A stretch of DNA of 64,000 bases from Lysobacter enzymogenes. GTDB lineage: Bacteria > Pseudomonadota > Gammaproteobacteria > Xanthomonadales > Xanthomonadaceae. The notes under the pieces are model-generated. The model searched no databases, had not been told where the DNA came from, and saw nothing but the letters and a program-made list of their open reading frames with translations. Positions within the stretch are counted from its first letter, which is position 1. The number at the start of each line of letters is the position of its first letter. Location of the stretch: the NCBI RefSeq assembly GCF_023617245.1, contig NZ_CP067396.1:310001-374000 (forward strand), written 5' to 3'. The position numbers were made by a program, and so were the translations under genes. This document shows, piece by piece, positions 45,193 through 54,016 of the stretch.

Positions 45193-46422
45193 ATGAACGC
45201 CGCCGCCACGCCCGCCGCGTCCGTCGCCGCGGGCCCGGTCCTGGACGAAGCCGCGCGCAAGCGCGCGCTCAACGGCCTGCTGGTCTACACCTTCTTCATG
45301 GTGGCCGGCTTCGCCATGCTGATGCCGCTGGTGGCGGTGCATTACGTCGACGGCGTGGGCATGGCGGCGGCCGCGGTCGGCCTGGCGCTGGCGGTGCGGC
45401 AGTTGCTGCAGCAAGGGCTCGCGCTGCTCGGCGGCATGCTGTCGGACCGCTACGGCGCGCGGCGCATGATCTGCCTGGGCGTGCTGCTGCGCGCGGCCGG
45501 CTTCGCCAGCCTGGCCTTCGCCGTCGACCTGCCGCTGCTGCTGTTGGCGATGGCGCTGTCGGCGCTGGGCGGGGCGATGTTCGAAGCGCCGTACCAGGCC
45601 AGCATCGCCGCGCTGACCGACGCGCAGTCGCGGCCGCGGTACTACGCGATCAGCAACTGGGTCAGCGGAGTGGCGACCACGCTCGGCCCGCTGCTCGGGG
45701 TGGCGTTGCTGCGCTTCGATTTCCGCATCGTCTGCCTGGCCGCGGCGGCGTGCTTCGCGTTGAACTTCGTCATCGCCCTGCGCTTGCTGCCGAAGTTCGA
45801 GATGCCGCCGCAACCGCCGCCGCTGCGCCACGGCCTCGGGCTGGTGCGCGCCAACCGCGCGTTCGCGACCCTGGTCGGGTGGTTGATGCTGTATTGGTTC
45901 CTGGCGGTGCAGATCAACATCAGCTTTCCCTTGCTGGCGCAGAAACTGGCCGGCAGCGCCGACGGCGTCGGCGCGATGTTCGCGCTCAGCGCCGGCATCA
46001 CCGTGGCCTTGCAGTACGGGCTGGTGCGCTGGCTGGAGCGGCGGCTCAGCGCGGCGCAGGTGTTGGTGCTCGGCGTGGCGCTGATGGCGCTGTCCACCGG
46101 CGCCATCGCCTTCGCCGGCTCGTATGCCGGACTGCTCGCCTGCGTCGCCGGCTACGCGCTCGGCGCGGTGATGACGCGACCGACCCAGCAGACCCTGATC
46201 GCCGGCCTGGCCGATGCGCGCGCGCTCGGCACCTTCCTCGGCGTGAGTTCGCTGAGCCTGGCGGTCGGCGGCGGCCTGGGCAACATCGCCGGCGGCTGGC
46301 TGATGGACGTGGCCGCGGCGACGCAGCGGCCGTGGTTGCCGTGGGCGGTGTTCTGCGCGGTCGGATTGTCCAGCGCGCTGGGTCTGCACCTGGCCCTGCG
46401 CGGGCGCGCGGCGCCGTCGTAA
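45193..46422 (+). CDS. MFS transporter, probable exporter
   Basis: 409 residues from ATG 45193, eight bases after the DUF364 stop. Twelve membrane segments can be drawn. Motif A between segments 2 and 3 is GGMLSDRYGARRM, and motif C-like Gly-rich GVATTLGPLLGVALL lies in segment 5, a mark of drug/H+ antiporters. It resembles the MdtH/multidrug branch. As last gene of a biosynthetic operon it most likely exports the small-molecule product to the periplasm. A terminator follows. Confidence 0.9.
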   Translation: MNAAATPAASVAAGPVLDEAARKRALNGLLVYTFFMVAGFAMLMPLVAVHYVDGVGMAAAAVGLALAVRQLLQQGLALLGGMLSDRYGARRMICLGVLLRAAGFASLAFAVDLPLLLLAMALSALGGAMFEAPYQASIAALTDAQSRPRYYAISNWVSGVATTLGPLLGVALLRFDFRIVCLAAAACFALNFVIALRLLPKFEMPPQPPPLRHGLGLVRANRAFATLVGWLMLYWFLAVQINISFPLLAQKLAGSADGVGAMFALSAGITVALQYGLVRWLERRLSAAQVLVLGVALMALSTGAIAFAGSYAGLLACVAGYALGAVMTRPTQQTLIAGLADARALGTFLGVSSLSLAVGGGLGNIAGGWLMDVAAATQRPWLPWAVFCAVGLSSALGLHLALRGRAAPS

Positions 46423-46462
46423 CGCTCGGGTCGCGCTCTCTCCCTTCCCCGTAGCGATACTT

Positions 46463-46501
46463 GCCCTCTCCTCGACTCCGGCGAAAGGAGAGGGCTCTTT
46501 T
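46463..46501 (+). terminator. Intrinsic terminator closing the metallophore-like operon
   Basis: GCCCTCTCCT (46463-46472), a 13-base loop, AGGAGAGGGC (46486-46495), then TCTTTTT. It lies 40 bases after the MFS stop. Confidence 0.9.
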
Positions 46502-46558
46502 TATCGGCGAGCGTTTTCCCGCCCCGCAGCCGCGCGCGCCGCGCCCGCGGCGGCGCGG

Positions 46559-47038
46559 CTATTCGCCGCCAGCGAAGCCGAACTGCCGCCAGGCCTCGAA
46601 CACCACCACCGCGACCGAATTGGACAGGTTCAGGCTGCGATTGTCCGGGCGCATCGGCAGGCGCAGGCGCTGCGCCTGCGGCACCGCGTCGAGCACGTCC
46701 TGCGGCAGGCCGCGGGTTTCCGGGCCGAACAGGAAGGCGTCGCCGGCGGCGTAGCGCGGCGCGTCGAAGCGCTCGCGCCCGCGCGTGCTCAGCGCGAACA
46801 GCCGCGGCGGCGCGCCCTGCGCGGCGGCGATCGCCGCCAGCGCCGCATCCAGGCCGTCGTGGACCTGCAGGCTGGCGTATTCGTGGTAGTCCAGCCCGGC
46901 GCGCTTGAGCTGCTTGTCTTCCAGGGTGAAGCCCAGCGGCGCGATCAGGTGCAGGGCCGCGCCGGTGTTCGCGCACAGGCGGATGACGTTGCCGGTGTTG
47001 GGCGGAATCTCCGGCTGGAACAGGATGACGTTGAACAT
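46559..47038 (-). CDS. trmL: tRNA (cytidine/uridine-34-2'-O)-methyltransferase
   Basis: 159 residues, the usual TrmL length. SPOUT motifs: FQPEIPPNTGNVIRLCANTGAALHLI (motif 1), FLFGPETRGLPQDVL (motif 2) and LRLPMRPDNRSLNLSNSVAVVVFEAWRQFGF (motif 3, forming the knot). It methylates the wobble ribose of tRNA-Leu species. Convergent with the operon on its left and divergent from the M16 protease gene. Confidence 0.96.
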   Translation of the reverse strand: MFNVILFQPEIPPNTGNVIRLCANTGAALHLIAPLGFTLEDKQLKRAGLDYHEYASLQVHDGLDAALAAIAAAQGAPPRLFALSTRGRERFDAPRYAAGDAFLFGPETRGLPQDVLDAVPQAQRLRLPMRPDNRSLNLSNSVAVVVFEAWRQFGFAGGE

Positions 47039-47177
47039 CCGCGCATTATGCGCGGCGGCGCAACGCAGAAGCGCGCCGCCACCCCCTCGTGACCGCCGGC
47101 CCGTGCCGCGCGCGCCGCGGCCGGCCTAAGATGGCCGCCGGGCCGTCCGCGGCCGTCCTTTCACGACCGGAGCCGTC

Positions 47178-50048
47178 ATGTCCCATCCCGCCTCGTCCTT
47201 CCCGCGCGCCGCCGCGCTCGCACTGGCCCTGACCGCCGCGCTGGCCGCGCCCGCCGCGGCGCTGGCGGTCGAGGCCGCGCCGGCCCGGCCCGCCGCGGCG
47301 GTCAACATCGCGTACGACGAGTTCACCCTGCCCAACGGCCTGCGGGTGATCGTGCACACCGACCGCAAGGCGCCGATCGTCGCGGTCAACGTCTGGTACC
47401 ACGTCGGCAGCAAGAACGAGCAGCCCGGCCGCACCGGCTTCGCCCACCTGTTCGAGCACCTGATGTTCCAGGGCTCGGAGAACCACCGCGACGAATTCTT
47501 CGGCCCGTTCGAACTGGTCGGCGCCACCGACCAGAACGGCACCACCAACCTGGACCGCACCAACTACTTCCAGAACGTGCCGACCACCGCGCTGGACATG
47601 GCGCTGTGGATGGAATCCGACCGCATGGGCCACCTGCTCGGCGCGATCGACCAGAAGACCCTGGACGAGCAGCGCGGCGTGGTCCAGAACGAGAAGCGCC
47701 AGGGCGAGAACCAGCCCTACGGCCGCCGCATCAGCGCGCGCCTGTACGAGGCGCTGTTCCCGGCCGACCATCCCTACAGCTGGCAGACCATCGGCTCGAT
47801 GGCCGACCTCGACGCGGCCTCGCTCGACGACGTCAAGACCTGGTTCCGCAGCTGGTACGGCCCCAACAACGCGGTGCTGGTGCTGGCCGGCGACATCGAC
47901 GCGGCCACCGCCAAGCAAAAGGCGCTGCGCTATTTCGGCGACATCCCCGCCACCGCCACGCTCAAGGACCTGCCCGCGCGCATCCCCAAGCGCGCGCGCG
48001 ACACCGAGGAGAACATCCCCGACCGCGTGCCGCAGGCGCGCGTCTACCGTGCGTGGCCGGTCGCCGAATTCGGCGCCGCCGACGGCACCGACCTGGAGCT
48101 GTTCGCGCAGGTGCTCGGCGGCAGCGCCGCTTCGCGCCTGGACGAGCGCCTGGTCCACCGCGACCGCATCGCCGACAGCGCCAGCGTGTCCTACAACGCC
48201 GCCGAGATCGCTGGCACCCTGGTGGTGGTGGCCAACGTCAAGCAGGGCGTGGAGCCGGCCAAGGTGCGCGCGGCCATCGACGAAGAGATCCAGCGCCTGA
48301 TCGCGCAGGGCCCCAGCGCGGAAGAACTCGAGCGGGCCAAGACCGCCAGCCGCGCCGAATTCGTGCGCGGCGTCGAGCGCATCGGCGGCTTCGGCGGCAA
48401 GTCCGACGTGCTCGCGCGTTGCGCGGTGTTCGCCGGCAAGCCCGGTTGCTACCGCGACGACCTCGCCGCGCTCGACAAGGCCAGCGTCGCCAGCGTGCAG
48501 GCCGCGGGCCGCAAGTGGCTGGGCGTGGGTTCGCACACCATCGTGGTGGTGCCCGGCGACACCCCGGCGTCGGCGTTGCCGGAGACCGCGCGCGCCGCGC
48601 CGGCCAGCCGTCCGGCCGCGCTGCCGGCGCCGGATCCGCGCTTCAAGACGGTGAAGTCCGATGTCGACCGCAGCCAGGGCGTGCCGCAGACCCAGACGTT
48701 CCCGGCGCTGAAGTTCCCGCAGCGCCAGAGCGCGAAGCTCGCCAACGGCATCGAAGTGGTGCTGGTCGAGCGCCACGAAACCCCGGTGGTGCAGGTGCAG
48801 ATGGAGTTCCCCGGCGGCTTCAGCGCCGACCTCGGCCGCAAGACCGGCACCGCCAGCTTCGCCATGGCGATGCTCGACGAGGGCGCCGGCGACTACGGCG
48901 CGCTGCAGCTGTCGGCGCGCAAGGAAACCCTCGGCGCCGAACTCAGCAGCGGCGCCGCGCTGGATTCGGCCAGCGTCGCGCTGTCGGCGCTGAGCGACAA
49001 GCTCGAACCCTCGCTGGACCTGCTCGCCGACGTGGTCCGCCGCCCGCGCTTCGAGGCCGGCGAGATCGAGCGCGTGCGCGCGCAGTGGCTGGCCGGGATC
49101 AAGCAGGAGAAGGCGCGCCCGCAGACCGCGGCGCTGCGGGTGCTGCCGCCGCTGCTGTACGGCGCGGGCCACGCCTATGCGATCCCGTTCACCGGTTCGG
49201 GCACCGAGGCCTCGATCGCCTCGATCCAGCGCGAGGACCTGCTGCGCTTCCACGGCGATTGGCTGCAGCCGCAGCGCGCGCGCGTGATCGTGGTCGGCGA
49301 CACCACCCTGGCGCAGATCGTGCCGCTGCTGGAGCGGCGCTTCGGCGACTGGAAGGGCGCCGCCGACGCCCCGGCCGCGCCGGCCCTGGCGACGGTGCCG
49401 CGACCGAAGGCGCCGCGGGTGTTCCTGGTCGACCAGCCCGGCGCGATCCAGTCCAATGTCTATGTCGGCGAACTGACCGCGCCGACCGGCGACAAGGACG
49501 CGATCGACTTCGACTTCGCCAACGGCGTGCTCGGCGGCGAGTTCAGCTCGCGCCTCAACATGAACCTGCGCGAGGATAAGCACTGGGCCTACGGCGCCTA
49601 CAGCGGCTCGGGCAGCGCGCTGGGCCAGCGTCCGTGGATCGCCCGCGCGGCGGTGCAGTCGGACAAGACCGCCGAGTCGCTGGCCGAGCTCAAGCGCGAG
49701 ATCGAGGCCTTCAGCGACGGCAAGCGGCCGATCCTCGACGCCGAGGTCGCCAAGGTCCGCGCCGCCAACACCCTGAGCCTGCCGGGCGCGTACGAGACCA
49801 ACGACGCGGTGCTCGACCAGATCGGCGCCGACCTGCGCTACGGCCGCCCGGCCGACTACATCCTGCAGTACAAGGCGCGCAACGACGCGATGACCCCGGC
49901 GCTGGCGCAGGCCGCGGCCAAGACCCTGGACCCGGCCGCGCTGACCTGGGTGGTGGTCGGCGACCTGTCCAAGATCGAGCAGCCGGTGCGCGCGCTGGGC
50001 CTAGGCGAGGTCAAGGTGATCGACAACGACGGCAAGCCGGTGCGCTGA
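47178..50048 (+). CDS. M16-family zinc metalloprotease, two-domain, periplasmic
   Basis: 956 residues. Signal peptide about 1-30. The N-half carries the inverted zinc motif HLFEH (His90, Glu93, His94) with the distal Glu region NEKRQGENQPYG; the C-half (about 510-956) repeats the fold (FPGGFSADLGRKTGTASFAMAMLDEGAG) without HxxEH, the usual inactive partner domain. R/Y-type residues for substrate binding are in FSSRLNMNLREDKHWAYGAYS. Pitrilysin-type enzymes degrade peptides in a closed chamber. A terminator follows. Confidence 0.95.
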   Translation: MSHPASSFPRAAALALALTAALAAPAAALAVEAAPARPAAAVNIAYDEFTLPNGLRVIVHTDRKAPIVAVNVWYHVGSKNEQPGRTGFAHLFEHLMFQGSENHRDEFFGPFELVGATDQNGTTNLDRTNYFQNVPTTALDMALWMESDRMGHLLGAIDQKTLDEQRGVVQNEKRQGENQPYGRRISARLYEALFPADHPYSWQTIGSMADLDAASLDDVKTWFRSWYGPNNAVLVLAGDIDAATAKQKALRYFGDIPATATLKDLPARIPKRARDTEENIPDRVPQARVYRAWPVAEFGAADGTDLELFAQVLGGSAASRLDERLVHRDRIADSASVSYNAAEIAGTLVVVANVKQGVEPAKVRAAIDEEIQRLIAQGPSAEELERAKTASRAEFVRGVERIGGFGGKSDVLARCAVFAGKPGCYRDDLAALDKASVASVQAAGRKWLGVGSHTIVVVPGDTPASALPETARAAPASRPAALPAPDPRFKTVKSDVDRSQGVPQTQTFPALKFPQRQSAKLANGIEVVLVERHETPVVQVQMEFPGGFSADLGRKTGTASFAMAMLDEGAGDYGALQLSARKETLGAELSSGAALDSASVALSALSDKLEPSLDLLADVVRRPRFEAGEIERVRAQWLAGIKQEKARPQTAALRVLPPLLYGAGHAYAIPFTGSGTEASIASIQREDLLRFHGDWLQPQRARVIVVGDTTLAQIVPLLERRFGDWKGAADAPAAPALATVPRPKAPRVFLVDQPGAIQSNVYVGELTAPTGDKDAIDFDFANGVLGGEFSSRLNMNLREDKHWAYGAYSGSGSALGQRPWIARAAVQSDKTAESLAELKREIEAFSDGKRPILDAEVAKVRAANTLSLPGAYETNDAVLDQIGADLRYGRPADYILQYKARNDAMTPALAQAAAKTLDPAALTWVVVGDLSKIEQPVRALGLGEVKVIDNDGKPVR

Positions 50049-50073
50049 GCGCGGCGGCCGCGGGCCGGACGGC

Positions 50074-50104
50074 GGGCCGCCTGCGCGAGCAGGCGGCCCG
50101 TTTT
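50074..50104 (+). terminator. Intrinsic terminator after the M16 protease gene
   Basis: GGGCCGCCTGC, loop GCGA, GCAGGCGGCCC, then GTTTT; 25 bases after the stop codon. Confidence 0.92.
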
Positions 50105-50252
50105 CGTTGCGGCGCATGCGGATGGCGTCGCGCCGCCGCAGGCGTGCGCGCCGCGACGCCGGGCTTGCCGCCGCGCGCGCGCCGTTCCTATCGTACTCAG
50201 CCGATTCCGGCGACAATGCCGCCCGGCTCACCGCACCCAACGAGGCTCCCGC

Positions 50253-50639
50253 ATGCGCGCACCGGCAATCCTGCTCCTGGCCCTCAGCGTTTCCGCCTGC
50301 ACCTGGGTCGACATGGCCCCGGGCGCGCAGAGCGTGCGGGTGATCTCCCCCGGCGCGGCGCCCTCGTGCGAGAAGCGCGGCGAGGTGCAGGTCGCGGTGA
50401 AGCACAACGTCGCCTTCTACGAGCGCAACGAACTGCGCGTGCGCGAGGAACTGGAAACCCTGGCGCGCAACGAGGCCCCAAGCCTGCAGGCCGACACCAT
50501 TCAGGCGCTGGCCGCCCCGGCCGAGGGCGCGCAGCGCTTCGCCGCCTACCGCTGCGGCGCCGGCGCGGTCCCGGCGGCGGCCCCGGCCGCGCAAAACCCC
50601 GCCTCGGGCGGCGCCCAGACCTATCCCGTCGGCGGTTGA
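50253..50639 (+). CDS. DUF4156 lipoprotein
   Basis: 128 residues. Leader MRAPAILLLALSVSAC gives a lipobox with Cys16. The core VRVISPGAAPSCEKRGEVQVAV...NELRVREELETLARNEA matches the DUF4156 pattern, in which a small outer-membrane lipoprotein carries a conserved Cys and RGEV strand. The tail is Ala/Pro/Gly-rich. Function is unknown for the family. It stands alone between a terminator and oleA. Confidence 0.82.
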   Translation: MRAPAILLLALSVSACTWVDMAPGAQSVRVISPGAAPSCEKRGEVQVAVKHNVAFYERNELRVREELETLARNEAPSLQADTIQALAAPAEGAQRFAAYRCGAGAVPAAAPAAQNPASGGAQTYPVGG

Positions 50640-50826
50640 ACGCAAATCCAAACGCCGGCGTACGGGTTTTTTGCGGTGCAAAAATCGGCATAAGCGGCTG
50701 AAAAATAACGGGAAATTCGCGTTCGGCAGGGTTCAGGTCGAGGCCGAAGCGTGACTTTCGCTGGTGCACAGGGGGCGCGAAGGCGCTAACCTGTCGCACT
50801 TTTCTGCCTGCCAAGGGTTCGCGCCC

Positions 50827-51849
50827 ATGCTGTTCCAACACGTAGCCATCGCCGGCCTCGCCCATGTCGACGCGCCGCGAAAGCTGACCACCGAGGAAAT
50901 CAACGCCCGGCTCAAGCCGACGCTGGATCGCCTCGGCATCAAGGTGGACGTGCTGCAGAACATCGCCGGCGTGCGCGAGCGCCGCCTGTGGGACGGCGAG
51001 GTCAAGCCCTCGGAAGCGGCCACCCTGGCCGGGGTCAAGGCGCTGGCCGACGCCGGCGTCGACGCCGACCGCATCGGCCTGCTGGTCAACACCTCGGTCA
51101 GCCGCGACTACCTGGAGCCGTCCACCGCCTCCATCGTCGCCGGCAACCTGCGCCTGGGCGAGAACTGCCAGAACTTCGACGTCGCCAACGCCTGCCTGGC
51201 CTTCATCAACGGCATGGACATCGCCGGCCGCATGATCGAGCGGGGCGAGATCGACTACGCCCTGGTCGTCGACGGCGAGACCGCCAACAAGGCCTACGAG
51301 AAGACGCTCGACCGGCTCTCGCGCGCCGACGTCACCGAAGCGCAGCTGCGCGACGAGATGGCGACGCTGACCCTGGGTTCCGGCGCCGCGGCGATGGTCC
51401 TGGCCCGCGCCGAACTGGCCCCGGGCGCGCCGCGCTACCGCGGCGGCGTGACCCGTTCGGCGACCGAGTGGAACCATCTGTGCGTGGGCGACCTGCACCA
51501 CGACCGCATGGTCGCCGACGGTCGCATGCTGATGATCGAAGGCCTCAAGCTCGGCCAGAAGACCTTCACCGCCGCGCGCGCCGCGCTGGGCTGGGCGGTC
51601 GAGGAGCTCGACGAATTCGTCATCCACCAGGTCAGCCGCGCCCACACCCAGGCCTTCCTCAAGGCCTTCGGCATCGACCCGAACAAGGTCATGACCATCT
51701 TCGGCGAGCACGGCAACATCGGCCCGGCTTCGGTGCCGATCGTGCTGAGCAAGCTGCGCGAGATGGGGCGCCTGAAGAAGGGCAACCGGGTGGCGCTGCT
51801 GGGCATCGGTTCGGGCTTGAACTGCTCGATGGCCGAAGTGGTGTGGTGA
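50827..51849 (+). CDS. oleA: OleA, olefin-forming thiolase (beta-ketoacyl synthase III type)
   Basis: 340 residues from ATG 50827; a 21-residue longer reading exists. It matches Xanthomonas OleA almost throughout: MLFQHVAIAGLAHVDAP, RLWDGEVKPSEAATLAG, NTSVSRDYLEPSTASIVAGNL, VANACLAFINGMDIA with active-site Cys123, VIHQVSRAHTQAF (His) and FGEHGNIGPASVP (Asn). OleA condenses two fatty acyl-CoAs head to head to a beta-ketoacid, the first step of long-chain olefin synthesis. oleB, oleC and oleD are not in this window; a terminator, repeats and an IS element follow. Confidence 0.96.
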   Translation: MLFQHVAIAGLAHVDAPRKLTTEEINARLKPTLDRLGIKVDVLQNIAGVRERRLWDGEVKPSEAATLAGVKALADAGVDADRIGLLVNTSVSRDYLEPSTASIVAGNLRLGENCQNFDVANACLAFINGMDIAGRMIERGEIDYALVVDGETANKAYEKTLDRLSRADVTEAQLRDEMATLTLGSGAAAMVLARAELAPGAPRYRGGVTRSATEWNHLCVGDLHHDRMVADGRMLMIEGLKLGQKTFTAARAALGWAVEELDEFVIHQVSRAHTQAFLKAFGIDPNKVMTIFGEHGNIGPASVPIVLSKLREMGRLKKGNRVALLGIGSGLNCSMAEVVW

Positions 51850-51899
51850 TCGCGGGATGAGCGCGGCGCCCGCGGGCGCTGCGCTGTACCGACAAACGA

Positions 51900-51938
51900 A
51901 CGGGTCCGTCGCTACAGCGCCGGGCCCGTTTTGTTTTT
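51900..51938 (+). terminator. Intrinsic terminator after oleA
   Basis: ACGGGTCCG (51900-51908) and CGGGCCCGT (51921-51929) pair with one G-T wobble, followed by TTTGTTTTT. Confidence 0.8.
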
Positions 51939-52039
51939 CGTGGTCGAGGGGCGTGGCGGCGGGCAAGCAGCGACTGCGCCAGCGATGGTCATATCGAATC
52001 GGCCTGTCCATCGCCCGGACAGGGGCCAGAATCGATTTC

Positions 52040-52284
52040 GCTGCCGCTGCCGCTGCCGCTGCCGCTGCCGCTGCTGTCGTTGCTGTTGTTGCCGTTGCCG
52101 TTGCTGTTGCTGTTGCTGTTGATTTTGCTCGCCCCCGAACTCACGCGCTGCCCTGCAGACCCGGAGGGCGCGCGCATGGATGCGCGCGTGCGCCGTAGGG
52201 GCATGGATGCCCCTTACGGCGCATCCCCGCGAAAGGTGCTGGACCTAGTGGCTTGTGACCTTAAACAAGCGTTTTTCTTTGGCT
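52040..52284 (+). repeat. Composite repeat, copy 1, left part (interrupted by IS30)
   Basis: It begins with a trinucleotide-like tract (GCTGCC and CTGTTG units, 52040-52122), followed by a GC-rich block with nested inverted repeats (GCGCGCATGGATGCGCGC; GGGGCATGGATGCCCC), and ends with CAAGCGTTTTTCTTTGG. The same order of blocks occurs in reverse orientation at 53700-54016. No gene is recognised between the oleA terminator and the IS (51939-52299). Confidence 0.8.
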
Positions 52285-52299
52285 GCTGGTCTCTAACCT

Positions 52300-53383
52300 C
52301 AAGTGCATCACCTCAGTGAGGCACTGTGAATGGGTCAGCAGTATTCGCATCTGAGCGCAGAAGAGCGCGGGGCCATCATGGTCTTGATCGCCCAAGGGGC
52401 GAGCGGACGGCAAATCGCCCAGACGTTGGGTCGGGCGCAAAGCACAATTGCTCGCGAGTTGCGCCGTAATGGGTTTCGGTCCCATTCGGGGCCGCCGCTG
52501 CGCGGACGCCCTCGTTTCGACCCTGGCTACGATGCGACCCGGGCGGGCCGGCGGGCCCAGCGACTGCGGCGACGGGCGCGGGTGCGCCGCAAGCTGCGAC
52601 GCGACACCGTGCTGTGGCGACGCGTGCGCTATTGGCTGGAACGGTGCTGGTCGCCGCAACAGATTGCCGACAAACTGCGGGATCTGTACCCGGACCGGCC
52701 CTGGCTGCGCGTGTCGCACGAAACGATCTATACCGCGATTTATGCGATGCCGCGCGGCGAATTGCGCCGCCAGGTGACCCGTCTGCTGCGGCAGGGGCGC
52801 AAGTCCGGCCGCCGCACGCGCCAGGGAAGCGACGCCCGCGGCCATCTGCCGGATCTGCCCAACATCCGCCTGCGGCCGCCGGCCGCGCATGAGCGCCTGA
52901 TGCCGGGGCATTGGGAGGGCGACCTGATCGTGGGCGCGCACAACCGCTCGGCGATTGGGGTATTGGTCTGCCGCCGCACCTTGTACGTCAAGCTGGTCAA
53001 GCTCGCCGACGCGACCGCGCACACGGTGCTGGAGGCCTTCAGCTCGGCGTTCGAAGGCGTGCCGGAAAGTTTGAAGAAGACCTTGACCTACGACCAGGGC
53101 AAGGAAATGGCATCGCATCGGCAGTTGAGCGAACGCACTGGTTTAGCGATCTACTTCGCCGACCCCCATAGCCCGTGGCAACGCGGAACCTGCGAAAACA
53201 CCAACGGCTTGTTGCGGCAATACTTTCCCAAGGGCACCGATCTGTCGGTGCATTCTGCGCAGCGCCTCAAAGAGGTGGCGTGGGAAATGAACAACCGCCC
53301 CCGCCGTAGCCTGGGCAGGCGCTCGCCCGTCGAGGTGCTCTATGAGGAACTCAAAAACCCGCGGGCGCAGGGTGATGCACTTG
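52300..53383 (+). mobile_element. IS30-family insertion sequence
   Basis: CAAGTGCATCACC at 52300-52312 and its exact complement GGTGATGCACTTG at 53371-53383 are the conserved part of the terminal inverted repeats. Weaker similarity continues outward for about 17 bases, so the true ends may be near 52284 and 53399. One transposase gene fills the interior. No target duplication could be confirmed. The right inverted repeat overlaps the end of the transposase gene. Confidence 0.88.
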
Positions 53384-53391
53384 GACATTGA
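52330..53391 (+). CDS. IS30-family transposase
   Basis: 353 residues. An N-terminal helix-turn-helix opens YSHLSAEERGAIMVLIAQGASGRQIAQTLGRAQSTIARELRRNG, the IS30 signature. The DDE core has Asp in GHWEGDLIVGAHNRSAIG, Asp in KTLTYDQGKEMASH and Glu in SPWQRGTCENTNGLLRQYFPKGTDL. The frame is intact, so the copy may be active. Length fits the family. Confidence 0.97.
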   Translation: MGQQYSHLSAEERGAIMVLIAQGASGRQIAQTLGRAQSTIARELRRNGFRSHSGPPLRGRPRFDPGYDATRAGRRAQRLRRRARVRRKLRRDTVLWRRVRYWLERCWSPQQIADKLRDLYPDRPWLRVSHETIYTAIYAMPRGELRRQVTRLLRQGRKSGRRTRQGSDARGHLPDLPNIRLRPPAAHERLMPGHWEGDLIVGAHNRSAIGVLVCRRTLYVKLVKLADATAHTVLEAFSSAFEGVPESLKKTLTYDQGKEMASHRQLSERTGLAIYFADPHSPWQRGTCENTNGLLRQYFPKGTDLSVHSAQRLKEVAWEMNNRPRRSLGRRSPVEVLYEELKNPRAQGDALGH

Positions 53392-53399
53392 CTCCGCCG

Positions 53400-53490
53400 C
53401 TACTTTCTTTTGTCGCGCTGACAAAAGAAAGTAGCTCGGCCGCTTGCGGACGAAAGCTGTTGATGGTGGCTTGTCGTCGCGCGACGCATC
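53400..53490 (+). repeat. Composite repeat, copy 1, right part with 15-base hairpin
   Basis: CTACTTTCTTTTGTC (53400-53414) and GACAAAAGAAAGTAG (53420-53434) form a perfect stem with a five-base loop. CGGCCGCTTGCGGACGAAAGC and GGCTTGTCGTCGCGCG follow. These blocks continue copy 1 beyond the IS and recur inverted at 53700-53790. Confidence 0.82.
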
Positions 53491-53522
53491 GATAACGGCG
53501 AAAGCAGCAGCAACGTCAACAT

Positions 53523-53550
53523 GGGTTCCGGCTTTCGCCGGAATGACGGG
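53523..53550. repeat. Short palindromic repeat TTCCGGCTTTCGCCGGAA
   Basis: GGGTTCCGGC, TTTC-type loop, GCCGGAATGACGGG: a common Xanthomonadaceae intergenic palindrome. A second variant (ATTCCGGCTTGCGCCGGAA) is at 54028-54050. Confidence 0.75.
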
Positions 53551-53570
53551 CGTAGGGTTGCGTATCCGAC

Positions 53571-53667
53571 TGTAGGAGCGGCGCGAGCCGCGACCGCGAC
53601 AACGCAACTACGCCGTAACTTTCGCTGCAGGCGCGATGGCGCGGTCGCGGCTTGCGCCGCTCCTACA
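53571..53667. repeat. REP pair (family B, GTAGGAGC type)
   Basis: TGTAGGAGCGGCGCGAGCCG... (53571-53598) faces its complement (53639-53667) with one mismatch over 28 bases. The GTAG head followed by GC-rich hairpin is the REP type known from Pseudomonas and Stenotrophomonas. It sits at the centre of symmetry between the two composite repeat copies. Confidence 0.85.
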
Positions 53668-53699
53668 GGGGGCGTGCCGCGGTGGGGTCTGCGTTTGCG

Positions 53700-54016
53700 T
53701 GTTTGCACGCGTGACGACAAGCGAACATCAAGAGCTTCCGTCCGCAAGCGGCCGGGTCACTTTCTTTGTCTTAAGCCACAAAGAAAGTAACCAAAGAAAA
53801 GGCCTTGTTTTTTCGGATCAAGAGCCACTATGGCTCGAAACGGGCGCGGGGCCGCGCCATAAGGGGCATCCTGCCCCATGTCGCGCGTGCGCATCCATGC
53901 GCACGCCCTCCGGGGCTGCGGAACGTGTGCTTTGCTTGAGGTTGCGTCAAAGCGAACTGCAACGGCAACAGCAACAGCAACGACAAAAACAACAGCAACG
54001 ACAACAACAGCAACGG
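53700..54016 (-). repeat. Composite repeat, copy 2 (inverted, uninterrupted)
   Basis: Read on the minus strand it has the same blocks as copy 1: trinucleotide tract (53958-54016), GGAGGGCGTGCGCATGGATG block, CAAGGCCTTTTCTTTGG, the hairpin ACTTTCTTTGT-8-ACAAAGAAAGT (53759-53788), CGGCCGCTTGCGGACGGAAGC, and GCTTGTCGTCACGCG. Comparison with this copy shows that copy 1 is split by the IS between CTTTGG and TACTTTC. Confidence 0.82.

Noticed and set aside
52040..52122. Possible polyglutamine or repeat protein encoded by the CTG/GTT tract
   Set aside because: No start signal, domain or codon pattern of a gene; the tract recurs inside a non-coding composite repeat.
52297..53386. Target-site duplication around the IS30 copy
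   Set aside because: Bases next to the conserved inverted repeats (CCT and GAC) do not match, and the exact ends are uncertain.
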